The notes beneath the pieces were generated by a model. The model saw only the letters and a program-made list of their open reading frames with translations, did no database searches and was not told the DNA's origin. This document shows positions 7,228-16,071 of a DNA stretch of 64,000 nucleotides, piece after piece. The number at the start of each line of letters is the position of its first letter. Position 1 is the first letter of the stretch. The position numbers were made by a program, and so were the translations under genes. The stretch is from Pseudomonadota bacterium (GTDB lineage: Bacteria; Pseudomonadota; Gammaproteobacteria; Burkholderiales; Rhodocyclaceae), in the NCBI GenBank assembly GCA_018241685.1, contig JAFEDJ010000011.1, forward strand, positions 1-64,000. Reading direction: 5' to 3'.

Positions 7228-7914
7228 ATGCCAGATCAACTCAATCTACTGGGCAAGCGGGTACTGATCACCCACTCCGATACCTTCATGGGACCGACGC
7301 TATGCGAAGTGTTCGCAGAACATGGTGCCTCGGTAATACCAAGTACTGCTACTTTGATCGGTGAGGATGAGCCTGCCGCAATCTTCGCTGCTGCTGGCCA
7401 TGTGGATATTCTTGTCGCCAATTTATCGATCCCGGCGCCAAACACCCCGGCCATTGAAGCCTCCGAGGAGGAGTGGAGGGCGACGTTTGCCGCGTTGGTG
7501 GATCCGCTTCCCCGACTCTTTCGCGTTGCCCTGCCACCCATGATCGAGCGGCAAGCAGGAAAAATACTGGTCATGGGAAGCGCATCTGCTCTGCGGGGTA
7601 TGAGGCGTGCATCCACCTATAGTGCTGCCAGAGGTGCGCAGCTTGCCTATGTGCAGTCAGTAGGCGCAGAGATGGCCGTACACAACATCCAGATCAACGC
7701 CATTGCCCAAAACTTCGTGGACAACCCAACCTATTTTCCTGCTGACGTGCAATCCAACCCGCGTTTTCAGGAACGACTCAAGAGAGAGGTTCCGCTCGGC
7801 CGTCTGGTCTCCGCAAGGGAGGATGCAGAGTTCGCCGCCTATCTTTGCAGCGCACAGGCCAATTGTTTCGTGGGGCAGGTATTCCCCGTCTGTGGTGGTT
7901 GGGTACAACGATAA
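7228..7914 (+). CDS. SDR-fold protein with halohydrin dehalogenase signature
   Basis: Rossmann-fold protein of 228 aa. In place of the SDR dinucleotide loop TGxxxGxG it has T15-HSDT-F20-M-G22, which fits the halohydrin dehalogenase (HHDH) nucleophile-pocket motif T-x4-F/Y-x-G. The catalytic residues S118, Y131 and R135 fit the HHDH motif S-x12-Y-x3-R, where ordinary SDRs have Lys. HHDHs reversibly convert vicinal halohydrins to epoxides and release halide without NAD(P). The C-terminal GQVFPVCGGW is SDR-like. ATG at 7228 has GGTGGGAG just upstream. Substrate is unknown, and a divergent non-dehalogenase SDR remains possible. Confidence 0.75.
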   Translation: MPDQLNLLGKRVLITHSDTFMGPTLCEVFAEHGASVIPSTATLIGEDEPAAIFAAAGHVDILVANLSIPAPNTPAIEASEEEWRATFAALVDPLPRLFRVALPPMIERQAGKILVMGSASALRGMRRASTYSAARGAQLAYVQSVGAEMAVHNIQINAIAQNFVDNPTYFPADVQSNPRFQERLKREVPLGRLVSAREDAEFAAYLCSAQANCFVGQVFPVCGGWVQR

Positions 7915-8171
7915 TCTCATTTCCGCTTCCATGCGCCGGAACACGTTGGCGGCGTCGCCGTTGTCTGGGCAATTTGCCCGATAAAGAAGGAGGGATTTCC
8001 ACGCTCCCCGGTTTGGGCCTGGCGGACAGCTATTGACTCTCTAGAATCGAGTTCGAGCGATGTTGAGCTCATTCAAATAACCTGGAGTCACAGCATGTCT
8101 GCTTCCTTGTACTTCGGCCGCCTCCTGAGGATGCGGGCGGTAATTCCGGAATGGCTGGAGACTCCGCTCCC

Positions 8172-9998
8172 ATGAGCCGGAAATCCACACGTGGTGTCCT
8201 GCCCGTAAATGGCTTTCGGGTACTGCAGGCACTTTGCCTTGCCGTGCTCTTCGCCGCGTCCCCTTTGTTGCTGGCGCAAACCAGCGAGGAACTGCTCGGC
8301 GCTGCGGGTAAGGACGCCGACTGGCTTACCTATGGCCACGGGTACGCAAATCAACGCTACTCGGGATTGACCCAGATCCATCGTGGCAACGTATCTCGTC
8401 TGGTGCCGAAATGGATATACCAGACCGGGGTCGACGGCACGTTTCAAACCAATCCCATTGTCTTTGACGGGACGGTGTATCTGACAACGCCCCGCAATCA
8501 CATCGTGGCGCTGGATGGCTCCACGGGTGAGGTGCGTTGGAAATACACGCACAAGATGGCGACGGACGTTCTGTGCTGCGGCGCCCATAACCGCGGTGTG
8601 GCGATAGGCTACGGGCGACTTTACGAGATCACCGCCGACGGGCGGTTGATCGCGGTCGACCGCCATAGCGGCAAGCTGGTCTGGGATGTGCCGGTGGTGG
8701 ATCCCGCTACCGGTGCCGCGGATGCCCCACGGCAAGTCCGGAACATGGGCGATCTGCCCAAAGAGGAAACGTCGCAGTGGTCGCGCTTTGCGGGGAACAT
8801 GGCGCCCCTTGTTTATGACGGGCTGGTCATCGTTGGCACTACCGGGGCCGGGTACTCCAATGTTTTCCGGGATGAGGATGACACGGCGAGAGCCGCCTTT
8901 GGCCGGTCCGGCCCACGCAGCGGAATGCGCGCTTTCATCTCGGCCTACGAGGCAGACTCGGGGCGTCTTGTCTGGCGCTGGTATTCGACCAAGGACCATG
9001 GCTGGGAGGGGAGCTTTGTCAGCCAGACGTCGATGGGCGATGCGCTGGATCGGGATCTGGATACCGAACGTGCGAATGTGGAGAAGTTTCGCGATGCCTG
9101 GAAACGGGGAGGCGGTTCCATCAGTTCGTCGCCGGCACTCGATCCGAAGCTGGGCTTGCTCTACTTCGGCACTGGTAACGCCGCGCCCTACGCCGACTTG
9201 TACCGACCCGGCGACAATCTCTATACCTCATCGCTGGTTGCGCTGGATGTGCGGACGGGCCAACTGCGCTGGTTCCATCAGGTGACGCCGCACGACGTGT
9301 GGGGCTACGACCTGGCTTCGTCGCCGATGCTGATTGATGTCCCGACAAAGGAAGGGAAAGTACCGGGTGTGGCCTTGGTGACCAAATCGGGCTGGATGTA
9401 TTTTTTCAATCGGATCACGGGTGAGGTCATCCGGCGTTCGGACGGGTTTGTGCCACAGACCAGCCTCTTCAAGCGTGCAAAGGATGCCCAGGGGGTGCTT
9501 GCCGTGCCGGGTGAGGCGGGCGGTGCGAACTGGCCTCCGATTGCTTTCAGCGGCGAGACGGGGTGGGCGTATGTCGGCGGTAGCCATTATCCAAGCCGCT
9601 TCACGCTGGAGCTCGACGAGAAGGGCAATAAGGTCAACGTGCTCAGCTTTCCAAAGGACGTGGAAACCTACGGAACGCTCAGTGCAATCGATCCGGCGAC
9701 TGGCAAGCTCGCATGGCAGGAACGCATCAGCCGGCCATTCTCCGGCGGCGTGACGACCAGCGCCGGCGGATTGGTGTTCATGGGGGAAGCGGATGGGCAC
9801 TTCACGGCGCGCGATTCCCGGACTGGCAAACTGTTGTGGCGCTTCCAGACAGGCGCCGGCGTCAATGCACCGCCCGTCGTCTATGAACGCAATGGAAGGG
9901 AATATCTCGTCGTTGCGGCTGGCGGGAACAAGCTGTTCAACATCGCGTCGGGTAATGCAGTGATCGCGTTCGGGCTGCCTGATGAGAGCTGCGAGTGA
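8172..9998 (+). CDS. PQQ-dependent dehydrogenase-like quinoprotein (eight-bladed propeller), periplasmic
   Basis: Exported protein of about 608 aa with a signal peptide ending near LLLAQ and repeated beta-propeller Trp motifs. The vicinal disulfide C135-C136 (VLCCGAHNRG), the GTGN336 Asn and the C-terminal GGVTTSAGGLVF...AGGNKLF pattern place it with PQQ alcohol/aldehyde dehydrogenases. Oddly, aligned on N336, the catalytic Asp position (WDYA/WDYD in methanol dehydrogenases) is Gly378 (WGYD), with Asp380 two residues on. The metal-ligand Glu in GAEL is also Gly (GAGY). Activity or metal use may be altered. Start 8172 gives the shorter leader; 8151 is possible. No cytochrome gene is adjacent on the same strand. 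Confidence 0.82.
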   Translation: MSRKSTRGVLPVNGFRVLQALCLAVLFAASPLLLAQTSEELLGAAGKDADWLTYGHGYANQRYSGLTQIHRGNVSRLVPKWIYQTGVDGTFQTNPIVFDGTVYLTTPRNHIVALDGSTGEVRWKYTHKMATDVLCCGAHNRGVAIGYGRLYEITADGRLIAVDRHSGKLVWDVPVVDPATGAADAPRQVRNMGDLPKEETSQWSRFAGNMAPLVYDGLVIVGTTGAGYSNVFRDEDDTARAAFGRSGPRSGMRAFISAYEADSGRLVWRWYSTKDHGWEGSFVSQTSMGDALDRDLDTERANVEKFRDAWKRGGGSISSSPALDPKLGLLYFGTGNAAPYADLYRPGDNLYTSSLVALDVRTGQLRWFHQVTPHDVWGYDLASSPMLIDVPTKEGKVPGVALVTKSGWMYFFNRITGEVIRRSDGFVPQTSLFKRAKDAQGVLAVPGEAGGANWPPIAFSGETGWAYVGGSHYPSRFTLELDEKGNKVNVLSFPKDVETYGTLSAIDPATGKLAWQERISRPFSGGVTTSAGGLVFMGEADGHFTARDSRTGKLLWRFQTGAGVNAPPVVYERNGREYLVVAAGGNKLFNIASGNAVIAFGLPDESCE

Positions 9999-10041
9999 GG
10001 TTCTAGACGCGGTCGTGGGGTGAAGGTCGGGTACTCGGGAC

Positions 10042-11655
10042 TTATAGTTCCCGATCAATTGGCAGCAAGGACAGGAATGTGGCCTTGATGCGCTGCCATG
10101 CATTTCTGGCGGGTTCGACGGTGTAGTCGACGCTCATCTTGTTTTCCTCCGTGTGCCAGACGAGGCTTGGGTTTCCATTGTCGTAAGGGGGCGGGCGCAA
10201 GCTCACCGTATAGGCATTGGCAGGTTGCGTCATTGCTTCGAAGCGGGCAACAACCTGTTGGGCCAGGGCGGGGCTGTCGATGATCAGGCCAATTTCAGTA
10301 TTGAGATGCATGGACCGTTGATCAAAGTTCATCGAGCCAATGAACAAGCGTTGTCGGTCGAACACGAACAACTTCGCGTGCAGGGAGTAATTGCCAAGTC
10401 GTGCCATGGCTGAAGTTTGGCCAGTGCCTTTTGCGTTGCCGGGACGCGCGCGTATTTCGTAAAGTTGGACGCCACTTGCCAGCAACGGCACCCGATAGGC
10501 CATGTAGCCAGCCTGCGCCAGCAGTACGGATGACGATTCCAATGAGTTGGTGAGGATGCGAATGTTCACGCCGCGTTTGCGCAGTGTGTTGAACAAGCGC
10601 ATGCCCTCGTGTCCCGGTATCAGGTACGGCGTGACCATCAGAAGTTCCGAATCCACTGCCGCCACTTCATTGGCAACGGCTCGCTGCATCAGGCGGCCGA
10701 CCATGGCTCCGCTTTCCACCCGCTTCTTGTCGGGGCTGTCGTAGACCACCCGGGCGGGCGCCCAGATCAATGGCAGGCGGCCGGATAGAATGCCGCCAAG
10801 GGGCTCGCCGGTGGCGACGCGATTTGCATAGCCAGTGCTGGCGGATGACGGCGGGCGACGGTGTTCCCGCATGGCCTGACGCCGCTCATGCAGGTGGCGC
10901 TCGGATGCTGCTTCCGGAGACAGGGCTGCCAGCGGGATTGCGAGGGGACTATTCCAGAACTCGTCGAAGGTGGCGGAGAGTTTGCTGGAGATTGGGCCGG
11001 CGACAAATACATCGTCATCGGCAAACTGGGTGTCTGGATCGATCTGAAAATACTGATCACCAATATTGCGCCCGCCGAGCAGGGCAATGGCGTTGTCGAC
11101 GACCAGCAGCTTGTTGTGCATCCGATAGTCGAGCCGGGAGGCGTTGAACATGAATTCGAGCCCACGCAAGGACTTCATGTTTCCGCGGTAGGCGAATGGA
11201 TTGAAGAGCCGGATCTGGATGGCAGGATGTTCTTCCAGTGCGGCAATCTGCTCGTCGCCGGCCTCCGTTTCGCCATCGTCAATCAGGATGCGCACCCGTA
11301 CGCCGCGATCTGCCGCGCGCAGGACCGCATCGGTCAGTAATCGCCCGGTCTCATCACCACGGAAAATGAAGTACTGCAGATCAAGCGTGCGTTCCGCCGC
11401 GTTGATCATCTGCATTCGGACCAGAAAGCCATCGGCGCCAACCGGGATGATGCGGAACCCGGAGTCTCCGTCATGCTGGTGTGCGGCAACGGAAAACTGC
11501 CTTCCCAGGCGGGTTTCCTCCGGATGAGGCAGGGCCGATGAAACGTCGCGCGGGAAGTCCGAACCCGGTGGCAGTGTCGTACACCCCGCCAGCAGAACGA
11601 TGATGACGGTAAGCAGGGATTGAAAAAGGCGTGCTGCCCGGCAAGCACTCTTCAT
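10042..11655 (-). CDS. Phospholipase D family lipoprotein (cardiolipin synthase C-like)
   Basis: 537-aa membrane-anchored protein. A signal peptide with lipobox LLAGC (Cys about 25) marks it as a lipoprotein. Two HKD motifs are present: MHNKLLVVDNAIALLGGRN in the first half and LHAKLFVFDRQRLFIGSMN in the second, giving the two-lobed PLD active site. The arrangement and length match ClsC (YmdC)-type cardiolipin synthases, which join phosphatidylglycerol and phosphatidylethanolamine, although a phosphodiesterase role is possible. It lies alone between the PQQ gene (convergent) and the cNMP-binding gene (same strand). Confidence 0.85.
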   Translation of the reverse strand: MKSACRAARLFQSLLTVIIVLLAGCTTLPPGSDFPRDVSSALPHPEETRLGRQFSVAAHQHDGDSGFRIIPVGADGFLVRMQMINAAERTLDLQYFIFRGDETGRLLTDAVLRAADRGVRVRILIDDGETEAGDEQIAALEEHPAIQIRLFNPFAYRGNMKSLRGLEFMFNASRLDYRMHNKLLVVDNAIALLGGRNIGDQYFQIDPDTQFADDDVFVAGPISSKLSATFDEFWNSPLAIPLAALSPEAASERHLHERRQAMREHRRPPSSASTGYANRVATGEPLGGILSGRLPLIWAPARVVYDSPDKKRVESGAMVGRLMQRAVANEVAAVDSELLMVTPYLIPGHEGMRLFNTLRKRGVNIRILTNSLESSSVLLAQAGYMAYRVPLLASGVQLYEIRARPGNAKGTGQTSAMARLGNYSLHAKLFVFDRQRLFIGSMNFDQRSMHLNTEIGLIIDSPALAQQVVARFEAMTQPANAYTVSLRPPPYDNGNPSLVWHTEENKMSVDYTVEPARNAWQRIKATFLSLLPIDREL

Positions 11656-11804
11656 GACTGGATGGAGATCGGCCGTGATGGTTTAAGCGCGGGATCTGAC
11701 CCTGTTCCGACATCCGTTGAACTGTAGCAATACACCGCACACGCATCGGTCTGCCGTCGAACAAGCGCACTGTCGTTGCTGTCGCCCGTGCCGTCGGCCG
11801 ATGG

Positions 11805-12329
11805 CTAGATGCCTGTTCTCGTTATAGCTGAAGGAAACGTATCCGCAGGCAGCGCGTCCGGGTACAGGGCTGCCGATTGCAGCCGCTTGGCGAAGACCCG
11901 CATGACGAATGCCGCGAACTCCGGGGTGTCCCGGATGATCGCGTAAAAAGCCTGCTCGGTAATCTCGATGAACTCGCAACTGGTCCGGGCCGTCACCGTC
12001 ACCGGGCGCGGTCCGGGGGTAAGGAGGCTGGCTTCGCCGATGAGGGTGCCGGGAAGAAGCACTTCGACGAGATGTTCGTGGGCGCTCACTTCTGCCCGCC
12101 CGTCGATCAGCAGGTACATCGAATTGCCCCATGCCCCTTCGCGGAAGAGGCTTTGTCCGTTGGCGATGCGGAACGAGGGGTAGGCCCTGGAAAAGCGCAT
12201 GAGCTCGATGGGGCTGAGGCACACGCTGTCCCGCGAGTAGGGAACGCTGGCGGGCAGCAGATCTTCGGCCTGCTCATTTGCATGAGTGGGCGCCTGGCTG
12301 TCGGGTTTCAATAGGCTCAGGATCCACAT
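11805..12329 (-). CDS. Cyclic nucleotide-binding domain protein (no HTH)
   Basis: 174-aa cytosolic protein consisting of a cNMP-binding beta-roll (residues about 38-155). It shows FREGAWGNSMYLLIDGRAEV and the phosphate-cassette-like LIGEASLLTPGPRPVTVTA. The C-terminal helix-turn-helix of Crp/Fnr proteins is absent, so it is unlikely to bind DNA. The canonical RSA of the cAMP cassette is replaced by RPV. Such stand-alone modules usually act as ligand-responsive adaptors. Its partner is unknown. Confidence 0.75.
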   Translation of the reverse strand: MWILSLLKPDSQAPTHANEQAEDLLPASVPYSRDSVCLSPIELMRFSRAYPSFRIANGQSLFREGAWGNSMYLLIDGRAEVSAHEHLVEVLLPGTLIGEASLLTPGPRPVTVTARTSCEFIEITEQAFYAIIRDTPEFAAFVMRVFAKRLQSAALYPDALPADTFPSAITRTGI

Positions 12330-12347
12330 GGCTCAAGCCTAGAACTT

Positions 12348-13325
12348 TTGTGTGACAGTTTTGCGTCAGGCGGTGTTGCGGGCGCCCTGAACATGTTGCC
12401 GCCTCGATCCGGGTGGCTACCGTGCTGGTCGGTGACGTTGTCACGTGCAAACGTTGCCCTGTTCACACACACCTCGGAATATCTTGGCCCCGAGGTGCCT
12501 GACCGTTCGAAGCGCTATGCCGGTACGAACATGGCATGCGGCAGCTGCCATCGTGCAGCAGCGACGATACCTTACGCCGCCCCGTTGATTGGTACATACA
12601 GCGTGTATCCCCAATTCCAGCCGCGATTTGGAAAAATGGTCTCACTCGAAAACCGGGTCAATCTCTGCTTTACCCATAGCCTGTCCGGGCGTGAGATTCC
12701 GGAAGATTCGAAAGAGATGAAGGCGATCATTGCCTATATCGAATACCTCTCGCGCGGTGTGCCCAGGGGCGCCAAGATCATTGGCGAGAAGGAAATGGTC
12801 GTTGAAGAGCCGAAAAGGGCTGTCAACCTCGTACGCGGGGAGGAGGTCTACAAGAACCAGTGCGCCGTCTGCCATGGCGCCGATGGCCGTGGTCAACGTG
12901 TCGGCAAGGTGGGTGATACGAAGGGCTACACCTTCCCGCCGCTCTGGGGGGCGGATGCAACCAGCGAATCGGCCTCGATGTTCCGCATCCTGTCGACCTA
13001 CCAATATGTCTACGTGAATATGCCGCTGGGTCAGGCGACATGGGATCGCCCCGCGCTGTCGAAGGACGATGCCTATGACGTCGCCGGCTTCGTTATTTCG
13101 CACCCACGCCAGCCAAGAGAAGGCGAGGTCGCCAAGGACTTCTCGAACCCCCTCGACAAGCCTGAAGATTTTCCGTGGGGGCCTTACGTCGATTCGTTCT
13201 CCGAGATGCAGCACAAGTACGGTCCCTTCGACGCCATCCGCGCCGAAACTGCCTCGGCAAGGGAAAAGGCGAAGAGGGAGAAGGACGCGAAGGGGAACCC
13301 AGGGGCCTTATCCGCACCCAAGTGA
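12348..13325 (+). CDS. TsdA-like dihaem cytochrome c, apparently lacking an export signal
   Basis: Resembles thiosulfate dehydrogenase TsdA, a periplasmic dihaem enzyme that joins two thiosulfates to tetrathionate. Haem sites are CGSCH and CAVCH. Between them RVNLCFTHSLSGREIP carries the Cys that in TsdA is the unusual axial ligand of haem 1, and YTFPPLWG and NMPLG match the second domain. Oddly, the N-terminus (MCDSFASGG... or MLPPRSGW at about 12393) has no signal peptide, although cytochromes c must be exported for haem attachment. The 5' end may be truncated or frameshifted. The tail is Lys/Glu-rich. Confidence 0.7.
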   Translation: MCDSFASGGVAGALNMLPPRSGWLPCWSVTLSRANVALFTHTSEYLGPEVPDRSKRYAGTNMACGSCHRAAATIPYAAPLIGTYSVYPQFQPRFGKMVSLENRVNLCFTHSLSGREIPEDSKEMKAIIAYIEYLSRGVPRGAKIIGEKEMVVEEPKRAVNLVRGEEVYKNQCAVCHGADGRGQRVGKVGDTKGYTFPPLWGADATSESASMFRILSTYQYVYVNMPLGQATWDRPALSKDDAYDVAGFVISHPRQPREGEVAKDFSNPLDKPEDFPWGPYVDSFSEMQHKYGPFDAIRAETASAREKAKREKDAKGNPGALSAPK

Positions 13326-13407
13326 GGCCAGGCGTTCTGGCGCCGTGGCTCGGCGGGGCGTGCTGCTGCCAGCAAGCCGTCGCATGTGCATCCTCACGGA
13401 TGTTGTA

Positions 13408-14946
13408 TCAGGAGCGGCAGGACAACCACTTCAGCAAGATGGCATACAACTTCTCCGGGACCATCGGTTTGGTGATGAAGTCATTCATGCCCGCAGCAAA
13501 ACAGGCGCGACGGTCTTCAACGAAGGCATTGGCGGTCATTGAGAGGATGGGCGTGTGTGCCCTGTCAGGCAATGCGCGGATGACCTGGGTCGCTTCAAGG
13601 CCGTCCATCTCGGGCATTTGTACGTCCATCAGAATCAGGGCGTAATCCATTTGCTGTACGAGGCGCACCGCTTCCCGTCCATTGGAGGCTACATCCAGGA
13701 GCAAGCCTGTATTGCGCAACAACTCCAGGGCCACCTCTTGGTTGATGGGATCGTCCTCTACCAGCAGAATCCGGGCTCCAGCATGTTTGCTCCGCAGAAC
13801 ATCTTCTGCCGTTTCCTGTCCTTCCGGAACAGCGATGGCATGGTCAGTGTGCGCTTTTTCGAGTCTGGCGGTCAGCCAGAACGTGCTTCCTTGCCCCGGC
13901 GTGCTTTCCACGCCTACTTCGCCGTCCATGAGTTCGGCGATGTGGCGTGTGATGGTAAGGCCGAGCCCGGTTCCACCGAATTTGCGTGTCATCGAGCCGT
14001 CGGCCTGCTGGAAGGGCATGAAAAGCTTGGCGCTTTGCTCCTTCGTCATACCCAAGCCTGTATCGCTGACTTCAAAGCGTAGCAGGTAGCCATGGTCCGT
14101 CGACTCCACCATGTGGGCCTTTAACGAAATGCTGCCGTGTTGCGTAAACTTGACGGCATTACCCAGGTAATTGACCAAGGCCTGACTGAGGCGGGTAGGG
14201 TCTCCGCGCAATGCCCGAGGCACATTGGTCATGTCGATATGCAAGGACAGGCCTTTGGCATTAATGGGGTTTTCCACGACGGCAATGACATCGTGCATCA
14301 GGTTGTCCAGGCTGAAGTCCGTATGCTCAATGAGCAGCTTGCCGGATTCAATTTTGGACAGGTCGAGGATGTCATTGATGATGCTCAACAGGTGCTCGCC
14401 CGAGGTCGCAATTTTGTCGAGTTGCCTTGCCTGTACTTCAGTGACGCCGCTGCGGCGCAGGACATGGGCCATACCCAGAATGCTATTCATGGGCGTCCGG
14501 ATTTCATGGCTCATGTTGGCCAGGAAGGTGCTCTTGGCCCGATTGGCGGCCTCTGCGGTATCGCGTGCCGCTGCCAACTGTTCAAGGTTTCGGCGATTTT
14601 CGAGAAGTGTGGCAATGGCCTGGATGAAATTGTCGAGAAATGGCTCATATGCCTCATAAATCCGCGGGTCGGACAGGACCAAATGGACGTGTCCAAAGGA
14701 GGCACGCGGCGTGCGAATTGAAAGACTGGCATCCATCCTTCCATCCACACGGGCAAGGTCGGCACTCTTCCCTTCGGTGACGCCAGGGGCATCTGGAAAG
14801 TGGACCAGGCAATCGGCGATTCCGGGGACATCCAGGAGCGCAAGACGCAAGAAGTCCGCGATCTGCCGATCAGGTAGCATTTCCACGATTGGCTGGATGA
14901 CAAGCAGGCGGCCCAGAGCTTGTGCTGTCGGGTGCGGGGACGTCAT
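13408..14946 (-). CDS. Hybrid sensor histidine kinase/response regulator
   Basis: Cytosolic hybrid kinase of 512 aa without membrane segments. A non-canonical N-terminal sensory region (about 1-125) is followed by a short coiled coil, HisKA with phospho-acceptor His in [13 protein letters not shown], HATPase_c (N-box [11 protein letters not shown]1 DTGLGM, G2 GGTGLGL) and a C-terminal receiver (DD in LLVEDD, phospho-Asp in [12 protein letters not shown], Lys in TKPM). ATG at 14946 (MTSPHP) begins 13 nt after the stop of the MEDS-domain gene, so the two form an operon and MEDS may be the input. Confidence 0.9.
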   Translation of the reverse strand: MTSPHPTAQALGRLLVIQPIVEMLPDRQIADFLRLALLDVPGIADCLVHFPDAPGVTEGKSADLARVDGRMDASLSIRTPRASFGHVHLVLSDPRIYEAYEPFLDNFIQAIATLLENRRNLEQLAAARDTAEAANRAKSTFLANMSHEIRTPMNSILGMAHVLRRSGVTEVQARQLDKIATSGEHLLSIINDILDLSKIESGKLLIEHTDFSLDNLMHDVIAVVENPINAKGLSLHIDMTNVPRALRGDPTRLSQALVNYLGNAVKFTQHGSISLKAHMVESTDHGYLLRFEVSDTGLGMTKEQSAKLFMPFQQADGSMTRKFGGTGLGLTITRHIAELMDGEVGVESTPGQGSTFWLTARLEKAHTDHAIAVPEGQETAEDVLRSKHAGARILLVEDDPINQEVALELLRNTGLLLDVASNGREAVRLVQQMDYALILMDVQMPEMDGLEATQVIRALPDRAHTPILSMTANAFVEDRRACFAAGMNDFITKPMVPEKLYAILLKWLSCRS

Positions 14947-14959
14947 GAACAGGCCACCG

Positions 14960-15583
14960 TCAGCATCGGGGATCGCTTTCTGCCACGATGTAGTATGGAT
15001 TTTTGACGACCCGCCCATCCACAATCATCATCGGATGGACCTTGAGAAGTCGGTAGAGCGTCTCTCCGTCAAACAGGCGGGCGTCGTACTGACAGATGGC
15101 GGTTACCGGTACTTTCCTGAGGAGTTGATTGACGCGGGATTCATACTCAATCAGCAATTCTGATCCAGGATGTCCCCGAAGCGCCCAGTTCATTTCGCCT
15201 GTGACGCGTAATCCCTTGAAACCGTCATGACGGCTTCGCACCCATGCCGACTCCAAGGTACCCAGCATGCGGTCAGGGCTGAAGGTGCCGTCCGGACAGT
15301 AGGTTTCTTCGGCTGTCCGTAATATGCACTGGCGATCGTCGTGGTCAGGAAGCGCAACGCCCAGTTTCCGTAGTTGTGCTCGCAGTTCGTCCGGAGTCAT
15401 CGTGTCCACGAAGTAGGCAACCTGTTCGTCGCTGTCCAGACCGCTCTGGATGTACTTGGCGAGGACTTGGCGCCGTTCATTGTCATCGTTGAAGATGAAG
15501 CACATGTGGGTGCCTTCGAGGAAGGGCCGGGGGTCGAAGCCCAGTGAGGTCATACGCCGAGCGGCACTGGAGGTTGTTGGCAT
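14960..15583 (-). CDS. MEDS (DcmR-like) sensory domain protein
   Basis: 207-aa cytosolic protein made of a MEDS domain (first described in methanogen/methylotroph sensors such as DcmR). Typical segments are [21 protein letters not shown] and ERVAYFVD-like [10 protein letters not shown], followed by a helical region with [18 protein letters not shown] and [12 protein letters not shown] domains are RecA/KaiC-like folds that sense hydrocarbon-type ligands and often precede histidine kinases. ATG at 15583 has GGAG 6 nt upstream. It directly precedes the hybrid kinase gene and probably supplies its signal. Confidence 0.78.
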   Translation of the reverse strand: MPTTSSAARRMTSLGFDPRPFLEGTHMCFIFNDDNERRQVLAKYIQSGLDSDEQVAYFVDTMTPDELRAQLRKLGVALPDHDDRQCILRTAEETYCPDGTFSPDRMLGTLESAWVRSRHDGFKGLRVTGEMNWALRGHPGSELLIEYESRVNQLLRKVPVTAICQYDARLFDGETLYRLLKVHPMMIVDGRVVKNPYYIVAESDPRC

Positions 15584-15699
15584 CAAGGACTCCGCCCCAG
15601 TTGGGGCAATGATTGGACAAGCGCCAAACGCTATCGGGAAAATGTTGAAGGGGATGTGGAAGCGCCTGTCCTGCTGGCGAACACTATCACTATAGTAAT

Positions 15700-15715
15700 A
15701 GATCCCCGGGGATCT
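15700..15715. repeat. Perfect 16-bp palindrome
   Basis: AGATCCCCGGGGATCT is a perfect palindrome about 115 bp upstream of the MEDS gene start, beside a second short palindrome (ACTATAGT, near 15690). On the minus strand it precedes the AT-rich TATTACTATAGTG, so it could be an operator at the MEDS-kinase promoter. Function unproven. Confidence 0.35.
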
Positions 15716-15787
15716 CCGAGTACGGAATCCCGGTTTTTGTGCTGGCGAATTGGCCGGTGTACCGATGGCAGGCTGCGATACGTCCCG

Positions 15788-16042
15788 CTATTGCGTCACC
15801 AGCATCTCATGAACCTTTTTTGACAAAGCCAAGGCACAGGGGCATTCCTCGATCCGCCGCATCGATGCCGTGGCCAGTTGGCCATCGACTTCATGGTGGC
15901 CTGAGGTTGGATGTGTGGAGAGATGGTACAGATCTGTGGGATTGTCGCTCCCTGGGGGGCGTAGTGGCCTGATAACATCCGTGGCGAGCGCGATCACACG
16001 GGAGACGGTATCCCGGTGTTTGATGGGCTCGCGTAGATTCAT
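15788..16042 (-). CDS. Doubtful small ORF (84 aa), hypothetical
   Basis: This ORF lies in the 485-bp gap between the MEDS gene and the double-receiver gene. It starts MNLREPIKHRDTVSRVIAL and ends VHEMLVTQ. It has no recognised motif and only a weak RBS-like GGACG upstream. It would be divergent from the receiver gene. It may be real or chance. Apart from the palindromes near 15690-15715, nothing else is seen in 15587-16071. Confidence 0.25.
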   Translation of the reverse strand: MNLREPIKHRDTVSRVIALATDVIRPLRPPGSDNPTDLYHLSTHPTSGHHEVDGQLATASMRRIEECPCALALSKKVHEMLVTQ

Positions 16043-16071
16043 CGCCCACGTCCATTATTGTCTTTGCAAGG

